From Macquaria australasica (lineage: Eukaryota > Chordata > Actinopteri > Centrarchiformes > Percichthyidae): 64,000 nt of DNA. The stretch is from contig SEMN01000089.1 of the NCBI GenBank assembly GCA_005408345.1, forward strand, positions 620,001-684,000, in the 5' to 3' direction. The position numbers and the translations under genes were made by a program. Under the pieces are notes generated by a model. The model ran no database searches. It was not told where the DNA came from and worked only from the letters and a program-made list of their open reading frames with translations. Positions 27,370 to 40,320 of the stretch are shown here, one piece after another. Numbering within the stretch: the first letter of the stretch is position 1; every line of letters begins with the position of its first letter.

Positions 27370-27534
27370 TAAAGCTGCACTAATCTATAATTTTACATTA
27401 CCAGTGGATTAAATACCTACCTGTAATGTGAAAGCGTTCGCTTGTAGTGATGAAACCCGCAGATAATATGACAATTTTGTGAGCTTGTTCTGTTGCAAGT
27501 GGCCAATAAAAAATAATTATAAATGCAGCTTTAA
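27370..27534. mobile_element. Short MITE-like element (165 bp)
   Basis: The left end TAAAGCTGCACTAATCTATA and the right end ATTATAAATGCAGCTTTAA are inverted repeats (10 bp exact, about 20 bp imperfect). The inside is AT-rich and non-coding. The termini resemble those of the elements at 20815 and 39328. Confidence 0.55.
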
Positions 27535-29513
27535 AAATTCTGCTTCTTTACATGCATGCTTCTATTCGAAATGTGCATATCCTGTATAATTATTTTAAAT
27601 GTCTAACTTAATATCCATCTATTTCTAATGGGGGGTTATATGCAGGATGCTCAAACCTGCTCCTCTTTGAACTTCAGCCGTCAACATACTTTCAATGAAG
27701 GTTTCACACTTTGCACTTCAAAACTTCTATTCACTTTCTGGACATCTTATGTATTTCTTCTTGTTTGTGGTATCTAAAAGAATCGACCTCTTCAGTCCTC
27801 TTTTGTTGTCATTTTGTCTGACAACAGTTTGTAGGTTTCCACTTCTTGGAAGTTGCTTGTCCTGAAATGGTGGTCACAGTTGCCAAATAAGCACCATCAC
27901 TACACAGTCTTCATCTAATCAAACCTTACTGTATCTGCACTTTGTTGCAGCTCTTGAACTGCGTTTGAAAAAAATGAAATTGCTACAATTAAACTGGGAT
28001 GTAATCAAGCCACCGCACTGCAACATTGACCTCTGCTGGCAATGCATACACCCTTTATTCCCAGTAGCATCCGTGTAGTTTGTGGAATGAAGTTTGACTC
28101 AGTCAGTCTAGTTCAATCGAGCCACAAGGGCAAACAGCATCTCCTCATCATCACAGGAATACAAGTATAATTTAGTTGATAATGTACAATTTGAACTCCT
28201 GCTTAATGTGTATAGAAAAAGAGAGAAATCAGTATGAATTATGAGCTCTACATAGGCTATATGAATCCATTAATAGTGCAAATCACTGTCCTTAAAAGCT
28301 GTGCTGTACTTTTGTGTTACTACCTGGAGAAATTTAAATGCAGGGTCTGACAGAGAAGGGGGCTGCTGAAGAGTATAAGAGCTTTAATGAAGGTACAGCA
28401 GTGCTGCAAAGATTTCATGAAAGAGGGTTCAAGAGAGTGTTTTAAGGTGTAACAGGCTGTCAGGGAATTTAAAAAGGGTCTGGGATGGTGTAAGATGGCA
28501 CCTCTGGAGAGCGAGAGATGGTTTTATACACTGACGGAATCAAGGAGGCTGTTATGTTGTTTTTGAAGAGAATGAGTGTAATAACAGGACGCACATGTAA
28601 GTCTAGGTGTTCGAGGCTGGTGCTCATTGATGCAGTATCAGATGTGACCAGGTATCCACCACCTGAGGGGCACAGGGGAAACGTGCAAACGTTGTGATCT
28701 TTTATTTTTCGACAAACCAACACCATGAGTACTGCTTAGATGCTGCTAGAATTATTTGGGGGAAAACAAGTGGTTTTTATTGTGCAGCCTTGTGTTTTTT
28801 TTATACAATGTGATGCAAATTCTTAAGATGGTGGATTTTGATGGTGGTGCAAAAACCACAAGGCAGCATCCAATCTAGAGTAAATCAGATTTAAGTGCAA
28901 AACACACCAGCCATGACACGGAGCATTGACTCATTTAATGGATGTCAGTTGACGCTTGTAGCACACACCAAACGACTGATGCAGACAGTAGTATCAAAGA
29001 ACAGTAGACGCCAGGGAGCAAATGTGATAGAATTGCTGTTTTTCCCAAGAGCTGACTCACATTGATGCTAGGAAATATGACAAGAGTGTATCCTAATGCA
29101 TTACCGCGTGTGTTGCCCTTTAGAATCACTTTCTAGCAGCTTTTGTGGGAAATAAAGAATGTCTTTGATGTTGGTAGCATCTTTCTGTAGCTTGAAATTA
29201 TATTTAATCATTTGAATAGAAAACTGCACCATTTCTGTTTTATGGTTCCCCTTCGTGCTTTTTTTATGTTGCTGACAATAAGAAGAAGGTTCCAGCACTC
29301 TGTATCAACCCTGCATACCACCTGTTGTGCAAAAAAGGTGTATTGTTCTCAGTGTATTTTACACATGCAGTGGTGGAAAATAGTACAATTGTTCATCATA
29401 TTTAAATAATGTGACTATTTATTAATGAGGGAATTAAAAAGTAGCCACAGCACTAACAATCGTACTTCATTCATGCAGGTGTTACCTCATATCCTGTCTC
29501 TTGTCTCCCACAG

Positions 29514-29646
29514 GAAGTCCTGTCAACCTGACGTGCAGAGCCTTCTTTGGATACAGCGGCGACGTTAGTCCACTTATCTACTGGATGAAGGGGGAGAAGT
29601 TCATTGAGGATCTGGATGAGGAGCGGGTTCAGGAGAGTGACATCAA
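29514..29646 (+). CDS. il1rapl1: il1rapl1 coding exon (first half of Ig domain 3)
   Basis: Internal coding exon of the interleukin-1 receptor accessory protein-like 1 gene, a single-pass synaptic adhesion receptor of the IL-1 receptor family. The exon enters in phase 1 after an acceptor ending in cccacag and leaves in phase 2 at the donor gtaagac. Its translation, starting with the split Gly codon, reads SPVNLTCRAFFGYSG and then SPLIYWMKGEKFIED. This holds the first disulfide Cys (NLTC, also a possible N-glycosylation site) and the core Trp of the third Ig domain. The residues I recall from human IL1RAPL1 are nearly the same across the exon. In human the extracellular Ig domains bind presynaptic PTP-delta. 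The preceding exon, covering the start of Ig3, was not found in the 29.5 kb upstream. By counting back from the last exon this should be exon 7 of 11 in the human scheme, which is an inference. Confidence 0.96.
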
Positions 29647-30904
29647 GTAAGACGTTCAACATGAAGACACAAAGCTATGGTGCTAGATTTGGTGGAAATA
29701 ACAAATAAAATGGAAACAAATTAAAGAAAAAAACCTTTTAGTCATTAAATCTATTGAATGTGCATATTCTCTAAACCTGTTAATATTACAACAGAGCTTG
29801 AACAACATATTATAACAAATTCATGAGGTACTTCTAATATCAATTCTATATCAATAAAAGGAACTTTTCACTACCAAGCTATCATTTAAATGATCTTCAT
29901 GAATGTTTTATGTGGCTGTTTAATAATGTAGATAGCTATGCATTCTTTATCATGTACAATATATATGTACAGCTCAGGCATTGCTCCATCGGTGATCTGC
30001 GATTACTTTGCACTGATATATGAGTGCAGGCAGTAATAGCAGAGTAATAGCAGAGCAGCACAGCAGATGGAATCTCCAATTGAATGTCTGTGTTAGCCTC
30101 CTTTTTCCATTTGGGTGACCTCCATCTTTTGGCTCACGCTCATCACTGGAAACAGAGGTCTGTTTACTCCAAAATCAGGTGAAACCCTGGCGGCCAGGCA
30201 CACGCACACACACACACACACTGCCTGGAGCTGGTTGACCATCCAACAGTGCCATCTAATTGGCTGGTAGGAGGCTGCTTTTTTTTTGTAAGAGGAGCTC
30301 TCCTTGCTTTTGGCTGTGATGCATTCAAGTCATATGAGAAAAACAACCCAAGTTTATATTTGGAAAATGTTGTTCTCTTCAGGTTTCAGGTGCTATATAG
30401 AACATGGGAGCTCAAGTTTACTGAACTCACCATCAAGACAAATTATATATCTAACTATAGGAATCCTTTTCTTCACATACAGTTAGTCTTTTTATAGCTT
30501 TATGTCAGCAAACAACTACTTGGATTTTTCATTTGTGGTTAAAATAATAGTACTTGGTATGAAAAAAGTCCAGAAAAGTTGATCAGACTGTACAGAAAAC
30601 AGCTTCAGGTTATTATAGCTTTGGCTGCAACATTTGGCTGAATGACAAATTGATATTTTCTGATAGTGGTGGCTCTTTGTTTTGGCTAGCGCTCCATTCA
30701 GATCATATTGGAAAAAGTGGAAGAAGAGAAGGACAAAGTGTTGTTTTATCCTGAACACACTGACATAATGGAACTCATCCAGAATATTTGTTCGATATCG
30801 ATTGCATTAAAATCAATCATAAACAAACTATAGCAGTGATGGATTTGCTGTGCATTTAGCACTTGTTTCAACATTGTTGGGTAATTTATGAAATTCACCA
30901 GAAG

Positions 30905-30979
30905 CCAAACAAGACTACGATTCTACAGCCACGCTAGCAGATCTGTGAGGCTGCTCTTTGAGCTAAATGCTAACGTTAG
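30905..30979 (-). mobile_element. GTTAGCATG-type dispersed fish repeat, inverted fragment
   Basis: The sequence aagactacgattctacagcc, then cacagatctgctagcgtgg on the other strand, and gagctaaatgctaacgttag are the reverse complement of the right end of the copy at 16280-16618. Confidence 0.7.
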
Positions 30980-33084
30980 ACAAAATCTGCATGTGAGAAA
31001 CGTGATTGATTAACTGGCCCCGATGAGTGACAGGTCATGCATACCATGTGTGATTTGTTACCAAACTCACGAGGTAAATGATCTTCACTCACTGTAATTA
31101 TTGACCATCTGGAAAAGGTCACAGTTTCTCCGTTTGGTGGACTTACAAGAGAAGAACAATACAGTGACGGTGTACCTCGCCCACATTTTCTTTCTAGATG
31201 ACGAGCTGTTCTCCGGTCAATCAAAGCTAGAGTCGAGGGCTCATCCTCAGATAATCAATCCTCATCATCGATAGAGATTCCTCAGTCTGTTAATACACAT
31301 CATGTGTGAAACAATGGAGATAGATAACAGCGATTTGATTAGAAACAAGCACTATTTGTTTTCATTTTTATTGCACTCGTATTCACACAGACAGGTTTAT
31401 TATGATCAGATTGTCAAATGAAGTGGGAGCTTCTCGAAGAAAAGAGGATTAGAAAATATCAAAAAATGAATCAAGTAAACAGAATACATATCTTGACAGA
31501 CATCCATATGGGAAAGGTGTCGCTTCAGTATTAACATAAAGTAACTGAATGCCACGTATTTGTGCAGTGGTGTGGTCACCGTCTCCCAGATGTTGTTAAA
31601 AAATGTGAGCAACAAATAATCTGTCTCTGAGTTTTAGCAGTGAAGAGAAAATTCTTGATCCTTAAGAATGTGTGTTTTGCACTGCAGGGCACTTAGAAAA
31701 TAAAGTGGAGGAAGGAAAGTGTATCAATTTTAACAGCAAAGGAAACAAAATGATAAGAAACTGTTCCCTGTTCAGTGCTGTCTAGCCATGCAAATAGTTT
31801 TGATTTTATTTGTCAAGGTTTTCAGATGTCTGTCTCTGACATTTCTGTTTCCTCCCCAGTACAAGGGCGGTGAATGGAAGTGTGTTTGCGGTGCACACAG
31901 CATTGAAAAAATGCATCAGTAATATCTTCTTCCAGAAAAAAACTATCCTCCACAGACCTCACTAACAGCAGTTTTCATATGGACTTTCTCTTTTGTTTTT
32001 GTTTTGGTAAAAAGTACAGCAGCTCCAGTTAGTTCCAATGTAGTGTACATTGGAGTTGTGTGTATTATCCAGGGCAACAAGCACGTTGTTTCTGGAAAGA
32101 AATTTTGAAATTCTGAATGTTATTTTTCATCGTTTTAAGCGTTACAAATTAAATTCCATTCACTTCCATTGTATTCTGATGGAAGCAGAAATCTCACAGA
32201 CGGATGTCCCAAGCTAATAAAACCAACCATGACTAGATACCACTAGGCCTAGGGCTAAGTTATAAAACATGCTGTTTTGTAATTTGGGTAAACCAACCAT
32301 TTAATGACAAGTAGATGGATTTTTGTGCAGCAAACACTCCTCGAGCAGCTACTGCAACTTGTGTGTGGTGTGTCTGTTTAAAGTTTAAATACATTGTGTT
32401 TCCTGTGAGTGCTTCACAATAAAAGCCACCCAGTGTTTTTTGCTCTGATATTACAGGAGGAGAGTGAGAGTGAACAGTGAGGCTGATATCAGTGGGATAA
32501 AATTACAAACAGTATTGCTGCATACATCGTTTCCTGTTTCCTCGTGCGTAGCTAGGCAATTTGAAGCTAGCGCAGGAATGGTGGCCACTAACAATGAAAA
32601 CTACTATATCGAGAGGTAATTAAAGAATGTAAATACATTGAATGACTTGCTGTAAAAAAATACAGACCATAATAAACCAAACAGTCTGACCATAAAATAC
32701 AGACCAAAAATGAAGCCAAATAATGAATTTGTTGTTAAGGATTTTTCAAGCTAACTATTTGTTCAGATAGAGATTTTTGTTGGTGTGTCTGCAAACATCA
32801 TGCACATTCACGCACCCTTTCATGTCCTGCCCCCCTGTACTCCTCTGACGGACCCCAAGTATGACTAGAAAATCCCTGTTGTCGACAAATGCCATCTAAT
32901 GAAAAGGTTAACTGTAAGCAGCATGACAAGGCTGGGAGGAGAGTTAGCGGCCCAGTCAGTGACCTGGCATTTCGAGATGTCTCTATTAGCCTTCTAGCAC
33001 ACTCCGTCCAGCTCTCACCACCGCTCTCTGTTGTGAAGGACACCAGGCCAATTAGAGCCTACAGGATGTCGGGGAGGTGTGGGA

Positions 33085-33101
33085 GGGGGGGGGGGGGGGG
33101 G
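33085..33101 (+). repeat. 17-base G homopolymer
   Basis: Uninterrupted G run inside the 10.5-kb intron. It can form a G-quadruplex and is prone to sequencing length error. Confidence 0.9.
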
Positions 33102-33256
33102 CTGCAGGTGGCGGCATTGAGTAGGTGGTATAATAATGATGAGAAGGAAGAATACTGAGGAGTGCGTCACATGCAGTTAGAAACCCTGCTTTCATATGAT
33201 AGTCAAATGAGGTAAAAAGCCACGAGATCAAAACTGTGACCCTGAGCTACTTTGAA

Positions 33257-33258
<2 letters not shown>

Positions 33259-33287
<29 letters not shown>

Positions 33288-33288
33288 A
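33259..33288. repeat. (GT)n microsatellite
   Basis: About 14 GT units, followed by an interrupted extension. Confidence 0.92.
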
Positions 33289-34070
33289 TTTATGTGTGTG
33301 GAGGGGTAGGAGTGAGGAGGCTTGTGTGCATACAGTGGGTGCACACAGTACATGCACATTCAAGTTTTTCAAGTGCACATATTTTTTTGTTGTGTGGCAC
33401 CGCGTGATACTGTCTCCCTGTGTTTTTATTTATTTTATTTTTTGTTCCCATTTGAATGTGCGCCACTTCAAACCCACTCCCTGACATCATTCCATGAGCT
33501 TTTAGCTTTGAAATGGAAATTAATCACACAGGAGTATTCCCTGAAGGGCTGCCTGTAATACATGAAATGGAGCTTTTGGCACAGTGTTTCACCACTGAGA
33601 TTGCGGGTTGATATAAAATTTTGTGGCTGCAGAACAAGACTTCATGGATCTCAGAGGTGAAGTCACAGCGTGGAATACAGACATAAAGGCCGTGCCGCTG
33701 AAGTTTAAAACCAGAAGAAGTTTCAGTCCCTGGTGCATGGGCATGCAGCACCCTTTTGAGCAGCAGTTCAAGTGTAAAATTTCATTTTCTAACTCTAATT
33801 AATTCTCTCACAGATATATTCATGGGAAATCAGGGTACTTACAGAGTCCAGCAATGCTTCCACTGCCTATTAGCGCTGCTAACCAAATACTTCTTAGCAT
33901 TTTACAGTCTTGTAAAAGACAGACATTGATGCCACAATGTCAGGCAAACTATCATATAAACCTATTGAGGTTTTTACATTTGTTATTTGGTGGTTTAATG
34001 GAGACACTCTGTATCTCGCTAACTGTTTTGTTAGTAGTTTGTTTAAAAGGACATTGCCTGTTGATCAGCA

Positions 34071-34354
34071 TTAAAGGAATAGTTAGACGTGTTAGACATT
34101 AGTGTGGCATAAAGGCTGGAAACAGCCAGAGGAGCTCTGTCCAAAGGTAATAATTTAGAGGTGCTAGCAGGCAGATGGTATGCATTTGGACAGAGCCAGG
34201 CTAGCTGTTTCCCCTTGCTTCCAGTCTTTATGCTAAGCTAAGCTAACCAGCTTCATATTTGCCATACAGACATGAGAGTGGAATCGATCTTCTCATCTAA
34301 CTCTTGGCAGGAAGTGAATAAGCGTATTTCCCAAAACACCAAACTATTCCTCTA
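34071..34354. mobile_element. Fold-back fish repeat (AGGAATAGTT termini)
   Basis: Terminal inverted repeats TTAAAGGAATAGTT (34071-34084) and AAACTATTCCTCTA (34341-34354) enclose a second, larger inversion: arms near 34108-34146 (cataaaggctggaaacagcc, gagctctgtccaaa) and 34185-34233 (tttggacagagccaggctag, ccagtctttatg). The block taagctaagctaaccagctt and the end block cgtatttcccaaaacacc identify a common percomorph repeat. Confidence 0.75.
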
Positions 34355-36865
34355 AAACAAAAACTGTTTAATGGCACAGAGTCTTACATCCCACGCCAGA
34401 TGTTAAAAAGCGACATCAATATTAAAATCATGTTAAGAAAGTTGGAAACAGCTACCTTTAGTGTCTCTTACTCCACTGTATTGCCTGTTGTCCTGCACAG
34501 TTTTCCCACATACTAGCTGGCCTTTACCTTGAGCAACACAAGGAATTCTCAGCATGCCCATTTTTCCATTTATTCATTTTCGTGTGGGTCACAGTCACAG
34601 AGCAGCAGGGTAAGCACAGCAGTCTAGACATCCTTCCCTAAACCAACTTTGTTCAGCTCCTCCAGGGCTTATTCATGCATTTCCAGGCTGGCGTGTGGAT
34701 ATATTCCCTTCAGTGTTTTCTGGGCTTCTCCCTGTTCACCATACCCAATAAGTCCCCTTAGGGTACAGAAGGTCAGACGATAAATGTATCAAAAAAATCA
34801 GGACCCCTAGAGGACCCGAGAATACTTGAAATTTTGGGCAGTCTGCCTTTTTTAAGTGAGACACATGCCCTATCTTTGAAAACCTGTCATGGATTAAACA
34901 GTAGTTTACTGTGTATCGTATCAAATTTGGCCAGACAGTTTGAAAACTGGAACACTCCTCCTACCACTCACTAATGCAGCAGTGTGGCCCAAACATGCCA
35001 ACTCCAAGCAGATGCCTATAGGGTGATGTGTCATCGTATACAATTTTACATTTTCAAGTCTCCTTTTACAAGTATCTGCTCTGATCTATTTCAAATCCAC
35101 CTTTGGGGTGTAGTCAGGAGAGGTGCAGACAGCCAGCGAGGCATTTAGAAATAAAACAAAGCATGACAACATGGTACGGTTCAAAAGTTCAGGTGTCACA
35201 TTGAGGCTGTTTGGAGAGATCGTACTAGATAATATCAGACAGAGATAGATCGCACTGCTTAGACATGATGATTGCATCCTATATGTTCCTGGTGTAGCAC
35301 ATGTTCTTTGTTTGAAATGAATAATGATGCTGTAATATTATGCTCCTCAGCCATGGAGCAGGGTGCTTTCACCCCCGCTGTAGTTCAGGTGAACCCTGGT
35401 CTGATTTTCTGGACTGTACCCAAATTAGAAAAACAGCTTTTACACCAAAGGATTTACAGTGAAATTGGATCTTTGGTAGATTTACCATATGAAACGTAAA
35501 CACACAAAACCAAACTCCAACATGTCTTTCGAAATGACCCTGAGGTTGTGTTGAGCATCTCAGCGACCCATTATGTTGCATCCTCGCTGTGTACCGCATC
35601 AAGGATCCTGGTGCACTTTCATCTCCATCCAGCTACACGGCACCAGTTTACCGCTGTCCTCGACCTTTATGCACACCACCTGCCAGATGTTTGTGTGGGT
35701 GTGTTCATGCTTCGTGGTTCCTCTTTTCCAGGATCACACACTTTCTCCAGCTCCTGTTTATCTCCCTCGCACACATGAATCCTCACTCGTATGCACAAAC
35801 ACATACATTCCTCCACTCAAAACTTCCACTAACAAGTAAACAAAGATTGATTTTTTTTCTTTGCCAACACCTACAGTGTTTCAACTCACTCTATGTTGAG
35901 TCACACATGGGTGCCACCTCTTTAAAAAGCCATCAGCATGGATCTATATCCCAACCTTGTGGAGCTCTGTGTCTTTGCCTGACTGGCCGCACAATGGAGA
36001 AGGATGAGTGTTAGAAAATCTCACAGGAATTAAGAGAAGAGAGGCTAAATTAATTTCTCTCTCACATACATACTCACACCAGTCTTTAACCAGGAAGTAA
36101 CCTTAGTGCTTTCCTGCAGAAGACCAGCTTAAAAAGTATTACTTCATAATTATTTTTTATGAGGCAGCTAGTAGCTACAAAATGATTACCTCTAATGGGT
36201 CTTCGTTGTGCATGGTCAATAAAAGAAATTTCACTGCTAGTGTGATATTTTCTATGTGGGATACCAATTATTAGCAGTACTTTGTAAAGCTAATGTAAGA
36301 TATTGCCATGGCAGCGGTGGTTGTATTGTAGTTTGTCTTTATCTCCCCAGCTCTTCACAATCTGCTTTGTTTAGTCTGTTCATTGATCAGCAAGAATTAG
36401 ATGAGATCTCATATTCAGATGCCCCGCGGCAGGCAGCAGATGAATGCCCAAGTGGCACTCGTACCTTTTTGCGCTATTAGCCCCATGCATCATTAAACAG
36501 GCCTTTGAAATAGCTGCAATTGTTGTAACCTTAAAAAGATTATCTGCTCATATATCATTCCTACTTTTGCACAGCAACCCAGCAGGAGAGATTCAGCTCT
36601 TTTAACCATCATCATTTTTCCTGTTGCTCTCCTCTTGTCATGAGGGTTTGTTACAAGTGCTTTAACCAGGCTTTTTTTTTTTACTTTACATTTGTAAAAT
36701 GGTTTTCCCGCCTTGATTATGTATTATTTCTTTCAAGAGCCTTAGTCACACTTTGACTTGACTCGGCCACTCTGTAAATACGTATGACAAACGCATTATT
36801 GGCAATTCTTCTTTTCAATTAGTAATATGTAATTGCTTGCATTTTTCAAGAAACTTACCCCACAC

Positions 36866-37034
36866 TGTTCCCATCAGCCTCAGCTGCACTTTGTGTTTAG
36901 TGCTAATTAGTGTGTTAGCAGGCTAATCAGGATGTTAGCATCATTGAGAGCATGTTAGCACGCTGACGTTAGCACTGAGGTCAAAGCACAGCCTCAGAGA
37001 GCCACTAGCATGACTGTAGATTGGTAGTCTTGTT
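36866..37034 (+). mobile_element. GTTAGCATG-type dispersed fish repeat, copy 2
   Basis: Shared blocks: cccatcagcctcagctgcac, tttgtgtttagtgctaatta, gcatgttagcacgctgacgt, and gagccactagcatgactgta. It is the right half of the family, with small deletions. Confidence 0.75.
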
Positions 37035-39327
37035 AATACTAAAGTTCTGGAAATTGAGTTTTACCCCTCATCTTTAGGCTGACAGCAAACTCAGGAGTTG
37101 TTCTTGATCCACACCTCAACTACAATCAGCACAAAAGAGTTCAGTCTTACTTTCTAATGCTCACTGTTTCAGCTCCATCACTGAAACAAAATCCTGCAGT
37201 ATCAGCTGAGTCAGTTCATCATTTTAAAAAGCTTTGTTAAAACCAACCTGTAGACCGACAGAAGCCACACTGTCTGACTTTTAAGCTGAAAAAGGCTTTA
37301 GCTTTGACCACAGATTATTAAATAGCAGCCAGGCTCTTGAAAGTGAAAAGTGCTTAGTTTGTTCAAAAGTGCTAAAGGGATATCTGGACACTTTGAGAGT
37401 TTGGGTGCCATCTCCTCTTGATGGCTTGTTAGCGTTGTCAGTGTTTCATTGAAGCCAGGTAGCTACAGCTTGATGCTGTTCTTCCCGCTTATTTAAATGA
37501 GGAAGACACTGATAATGAAGAGGAGGCTGCTAAAATCCATTTTTTTGCTAATGAACTCAACACCCTGCCAAGAGTCGGGTGAAGAAAAACAAGCGCCTGA
37601 GTGTCATAGTGTCCTTCCAGTCCAGTCACTGTGATCAAATAGTCAAAGCAGTGGCTTCTAGTCTTTTACAACATGTGTCGTTGTAGTAAAAGTGTGTAGA
37701 TTTCTGGAAAATGGCTGAATTTTATGCAACAAAAACATCAAAAGAGTTTTTTTCCTCTCACTAACCCTCGTGGCGAAATGTTGTGTGATACGTCGGCGCT
37801 GTAGTGCATCATGACAGTCACACTATTATCCCCGTACCAACATGTCACAACCAATAGACATCAAGAGCCTCAGCGAGTCAACAAAGGAGTATTTTTTCAT
37901 GGGGGAAATGTGTCATGACTCATATGATGCTGGCTTCTTGTCAGTCATGGACTGTCACCTCCTACCTTTTGTTATGTGTTTTGTTTTACTGATGAACTGA
38001 AAAGTTACCTCTGAGAAGTAAAAGCTGTTAAAAATGTCAGCAGATTACAGAGCTTGGAATTAAACTGAGGCTCTGTCTGATGTAGTTATCTGCATATTTA
38101 TGATTTGAGAAAGACACGTGTAAAGGTATAAACTGCATAGTAGTTTTACCCAGAAAATGTCACGCCTCTGACAGTGTCTCCGAATTGCACTCCACCTAGA
38201 TGAAAGCTTCTAATCTCAAGGTCATGATTTATGGATTTTAGGATGCATACTGTAGACACAACTCAGATTTCCTTGGGGCAAACTTTTTTTGTCAGAAAAA
38301 TCCATATTTTATTAAAGAGTCAATCGTCTCTACTTATGACTTTTTGACTGCCTGCAGTCTGGAGTTATTGTTTTCCATAATGTTTTTTTTATTATTATTA
38401 TTATTTTATTTTTTGGTTCAGATTCAGAAAATCGGACATTGTTATTTGGAATCTGTAGTTGCAGAGCACACCTGCAAACACTGGAGCTGCAAAATTAAAA
38501 CCACATCTTCAGCTCTGCATGTTCTCTGATGTTCTGAGTTTGATTTTTCTGTTCTGTGTGTTTTTTCTCATCCCAATCCGAATTCTTAAAGACAGACTGT
38601 CAGAAGCTACTTTGATGTACACCTCACAGTCAGTAATGAGGCAGTTGGATTCTCTGTTTGGGCAAATGTTTGAAGTCATGTTGATGTTCAAATGTTCAAA
38701 AACAGCTTGTATGTTGGTTTTGTTTTACCAGCCGTGAGTCATAAAACCAGTAAAAGCTTTGAGCAGACAGTGATGCATCAGTCGGCCCTTCCTGATTAAT
38801 TGATGGTCGCTGTCCACAAGAAACTTCATGTTCAACACTTGTCTTTGGCTCAAACAGTGAATCCTCCTTTCATCAACACCACAGCACCACAAAAGTCCAG
38901 TGTTGTCTGATCTGTCTGGGCCCAAATCAAACAGTAAAAACAGATATTTGAGCTTCGGAGTGGGTTTGCTTCAAAAGTCTCCAGTATCTACTTTGTCACA
39001 CCAGGCAAACACTTTCTGCATGTATTTCTTAAAACTTATGAGCAGGCTATTTTTCTTGACTCTTTCACCCTCTCAGATAAAATGACCAAAGCTAGAGTGA
39101 ACATTAACGATCTGACAATTCCCACCTTTGATTTATCCAGTTTGCACCCTGTCTCTTAGAGCTGCACACACATTCATCACCTCACTGGAAAATTAGGAGG
39201 TAAATCAAGTTTTGAACAATGTTTTTGTCACTTTTAAGCATCTCTTTTTTTTTTGTAGCTTACTCACAGTTTGTCTTTTGAAAACAATAACTTTTGGTTT
39301 TCACAGATTTTTATCATGGCATATTGA

Positions 39328-39864
39328 TTAAAGCTACAGTAATCATTATTTTTTTATATAAACAGTGGATCAAATGACTCTGCACTCGACAAAGTTAGAG
39401 ACTAGTAGCAGACATGTAGCAGCTACAGAGCTCGATGTTTCCCTCAGAAGCTGGTGGAGCCAAAAGGAGGGTGAATATTAGACTTATGTTCATTAGGTGG
39501 TCAGAAACACATCTCCAATGGGACATAATGTTGCTCTGTGTCTGCTGGAAGTGGATTTGGAGTCGTGTTGGAGTCCAACATTCACTGTCCTTCAAGTCCT
39601 GTTTTGGGCTCCACCTACTTCTAAGCAGAATATCTGTCTCTTTAGCTGCTAAATGCTCCACTATGTTCACCAGTTAGCTAACATAGAGTGGGTTTATTAG
39701 AGCTTTTTCTCTGAAAACAGCTGCCTGCTTCGGCTGAAGATAAGGTTGATTAGAGCGGTGAGAGTGAACCAAAACATAAAGTTAAAGCTGTGAGCCATAA
39801 AACCAAAACAATGAGCTGAAAGACGCTAAAACACTCCACAGAATATTCACGAGTGTAGCTTTAA
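39328..39864. mobile_element. TTAAAGCT-terminus element with terminal inverted repeats (537 bp)
   Basis: The left end TTAAAGCTACAGTAAT and the right end GAGTGTAGCTTTAA form an imperfect terminal inverted repeat of about 12 bp. Internal blocks (gctggtggagccaaaaggag, ttcattaggtggtcagaaac, atgctccactatgttcacca, aaaacaatgagctgaaagac) are those of a common percomorph non-autonomous DNA transposon. No transposase frame was seen. Confidence 0.7.
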
Positions 39865-40174
39865 ATTTAGTGTGTTATGCTGACTTTGTCTGTATTTACT
39901 GACTTAAATGCATTATAGACAAACTCTGCATTTAACTGTATAAGATTTAAGTCATTTTTTATGAGAATTAATTCAGTCCCTTTCAGGTAATAAAAAGGTG
40001 TGTCTGGGCTTTGTGGTCATTAATTTCATGACCATATTAACACTTGTTTAGCCATTCTCCACCCCTCTCCTTCACAAACTACAAACCCTGCTGCCAATGC
40101 CAGTGTCTCATTTGCATCAACCGCCATCAACATCCATGCATCCCCTTTTCTGTGCTCTCTGCCGCCCCCTGCAG

Positions 40175-40320
40175 GACAATCCGGGAGCACCTGGGGGAGC
40201 AGGAAGTTTCCATCTCTCTGACCATCGACTCTCTGGAGGAGAGCGACCTGGGCAACTACTCCTGCTACGTGGAGAACGGCAACGGGCGGCGGCAGGCCAA
40301 CATCCAGCTCACCAAGAAAG
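40175..40320 (+). CDS. il1rapl1: il1rapl1 coding exon (second half of Ig domain 3)
   Basis: Second visible il1rapl1 exon. The acceptor is ccctgcag and the donor is gtgagg. The exon enters in phase 2 (completing a Lys codon) and leaves in phase 1. The translation contains REHLGEQEVSISLTIDS followed by DLGNYSCYVENGNGRR, the classic Asp-x-Gly-x-Tyr-x-Cys end of an Ig domain with the second disulfide Cys. It pairs with the NLTC cysteine of the preceding exon to close Ig3. The sequence agrees with human IL1RAPL1 at almost every position in the EHLGEQEVSIS and NYSCYVENGNGRR stretches. The last residues (NIQLTKK) are more variable and lead into the membrane-proximal region. The exon is markedly richer in G and C than the surrounding intron. 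It is 146 bp long and not a multiple of three, so skipping it would shift the frame. Confidence 0.97.

Larger units (their letters stand above)
1..29513 (+). other. Intron upstream of the first visible il1rapl1 exon
   Basis: About 29.5 kb without a recognisable coding exon on either strand. I looked for the exon that should precede 29514 (it must end in phase 1 and encode the start of Ig3) and for Ig2 motifs, and did not see them, though a by-eye search is not exhaustive. Content is AT-rich unique sequence with microsatellites and the dispersed repeats listed separately. Reading frames here are short, low in complexity and unlike known families. Human IL1RAPL1 also has very large introns in this part of the gene. 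Confidence 0.8.
29647..40174 (+). other. il1rapl1 intron between the two Ig3 exons (10.5 kb)
   Basis: Bounded by GT at 29647 and AG at 40173-40174. It holds CA and GT microsatellites (about 30200 and 33259), a 17-base G run (33085-33101), a fold-back element (34071-34354), two fragments of the GTTAGCATG repeat, and a 0.5-kb element with terminal inverted repeats (39328-39864). The region 38.3-39.1 kb looks repeat-like but I cannot assign it. No protein gene was recognised. Confidence 0.85.

Noticed and set aside
37060..37330. Possible second LINE fragment (frame with SGVVLDPHLNY)
   Set aside because: One short phrase resembles a LINE reverse transcriptase end, but the following conserved phrases are absent. 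Not enough to call.
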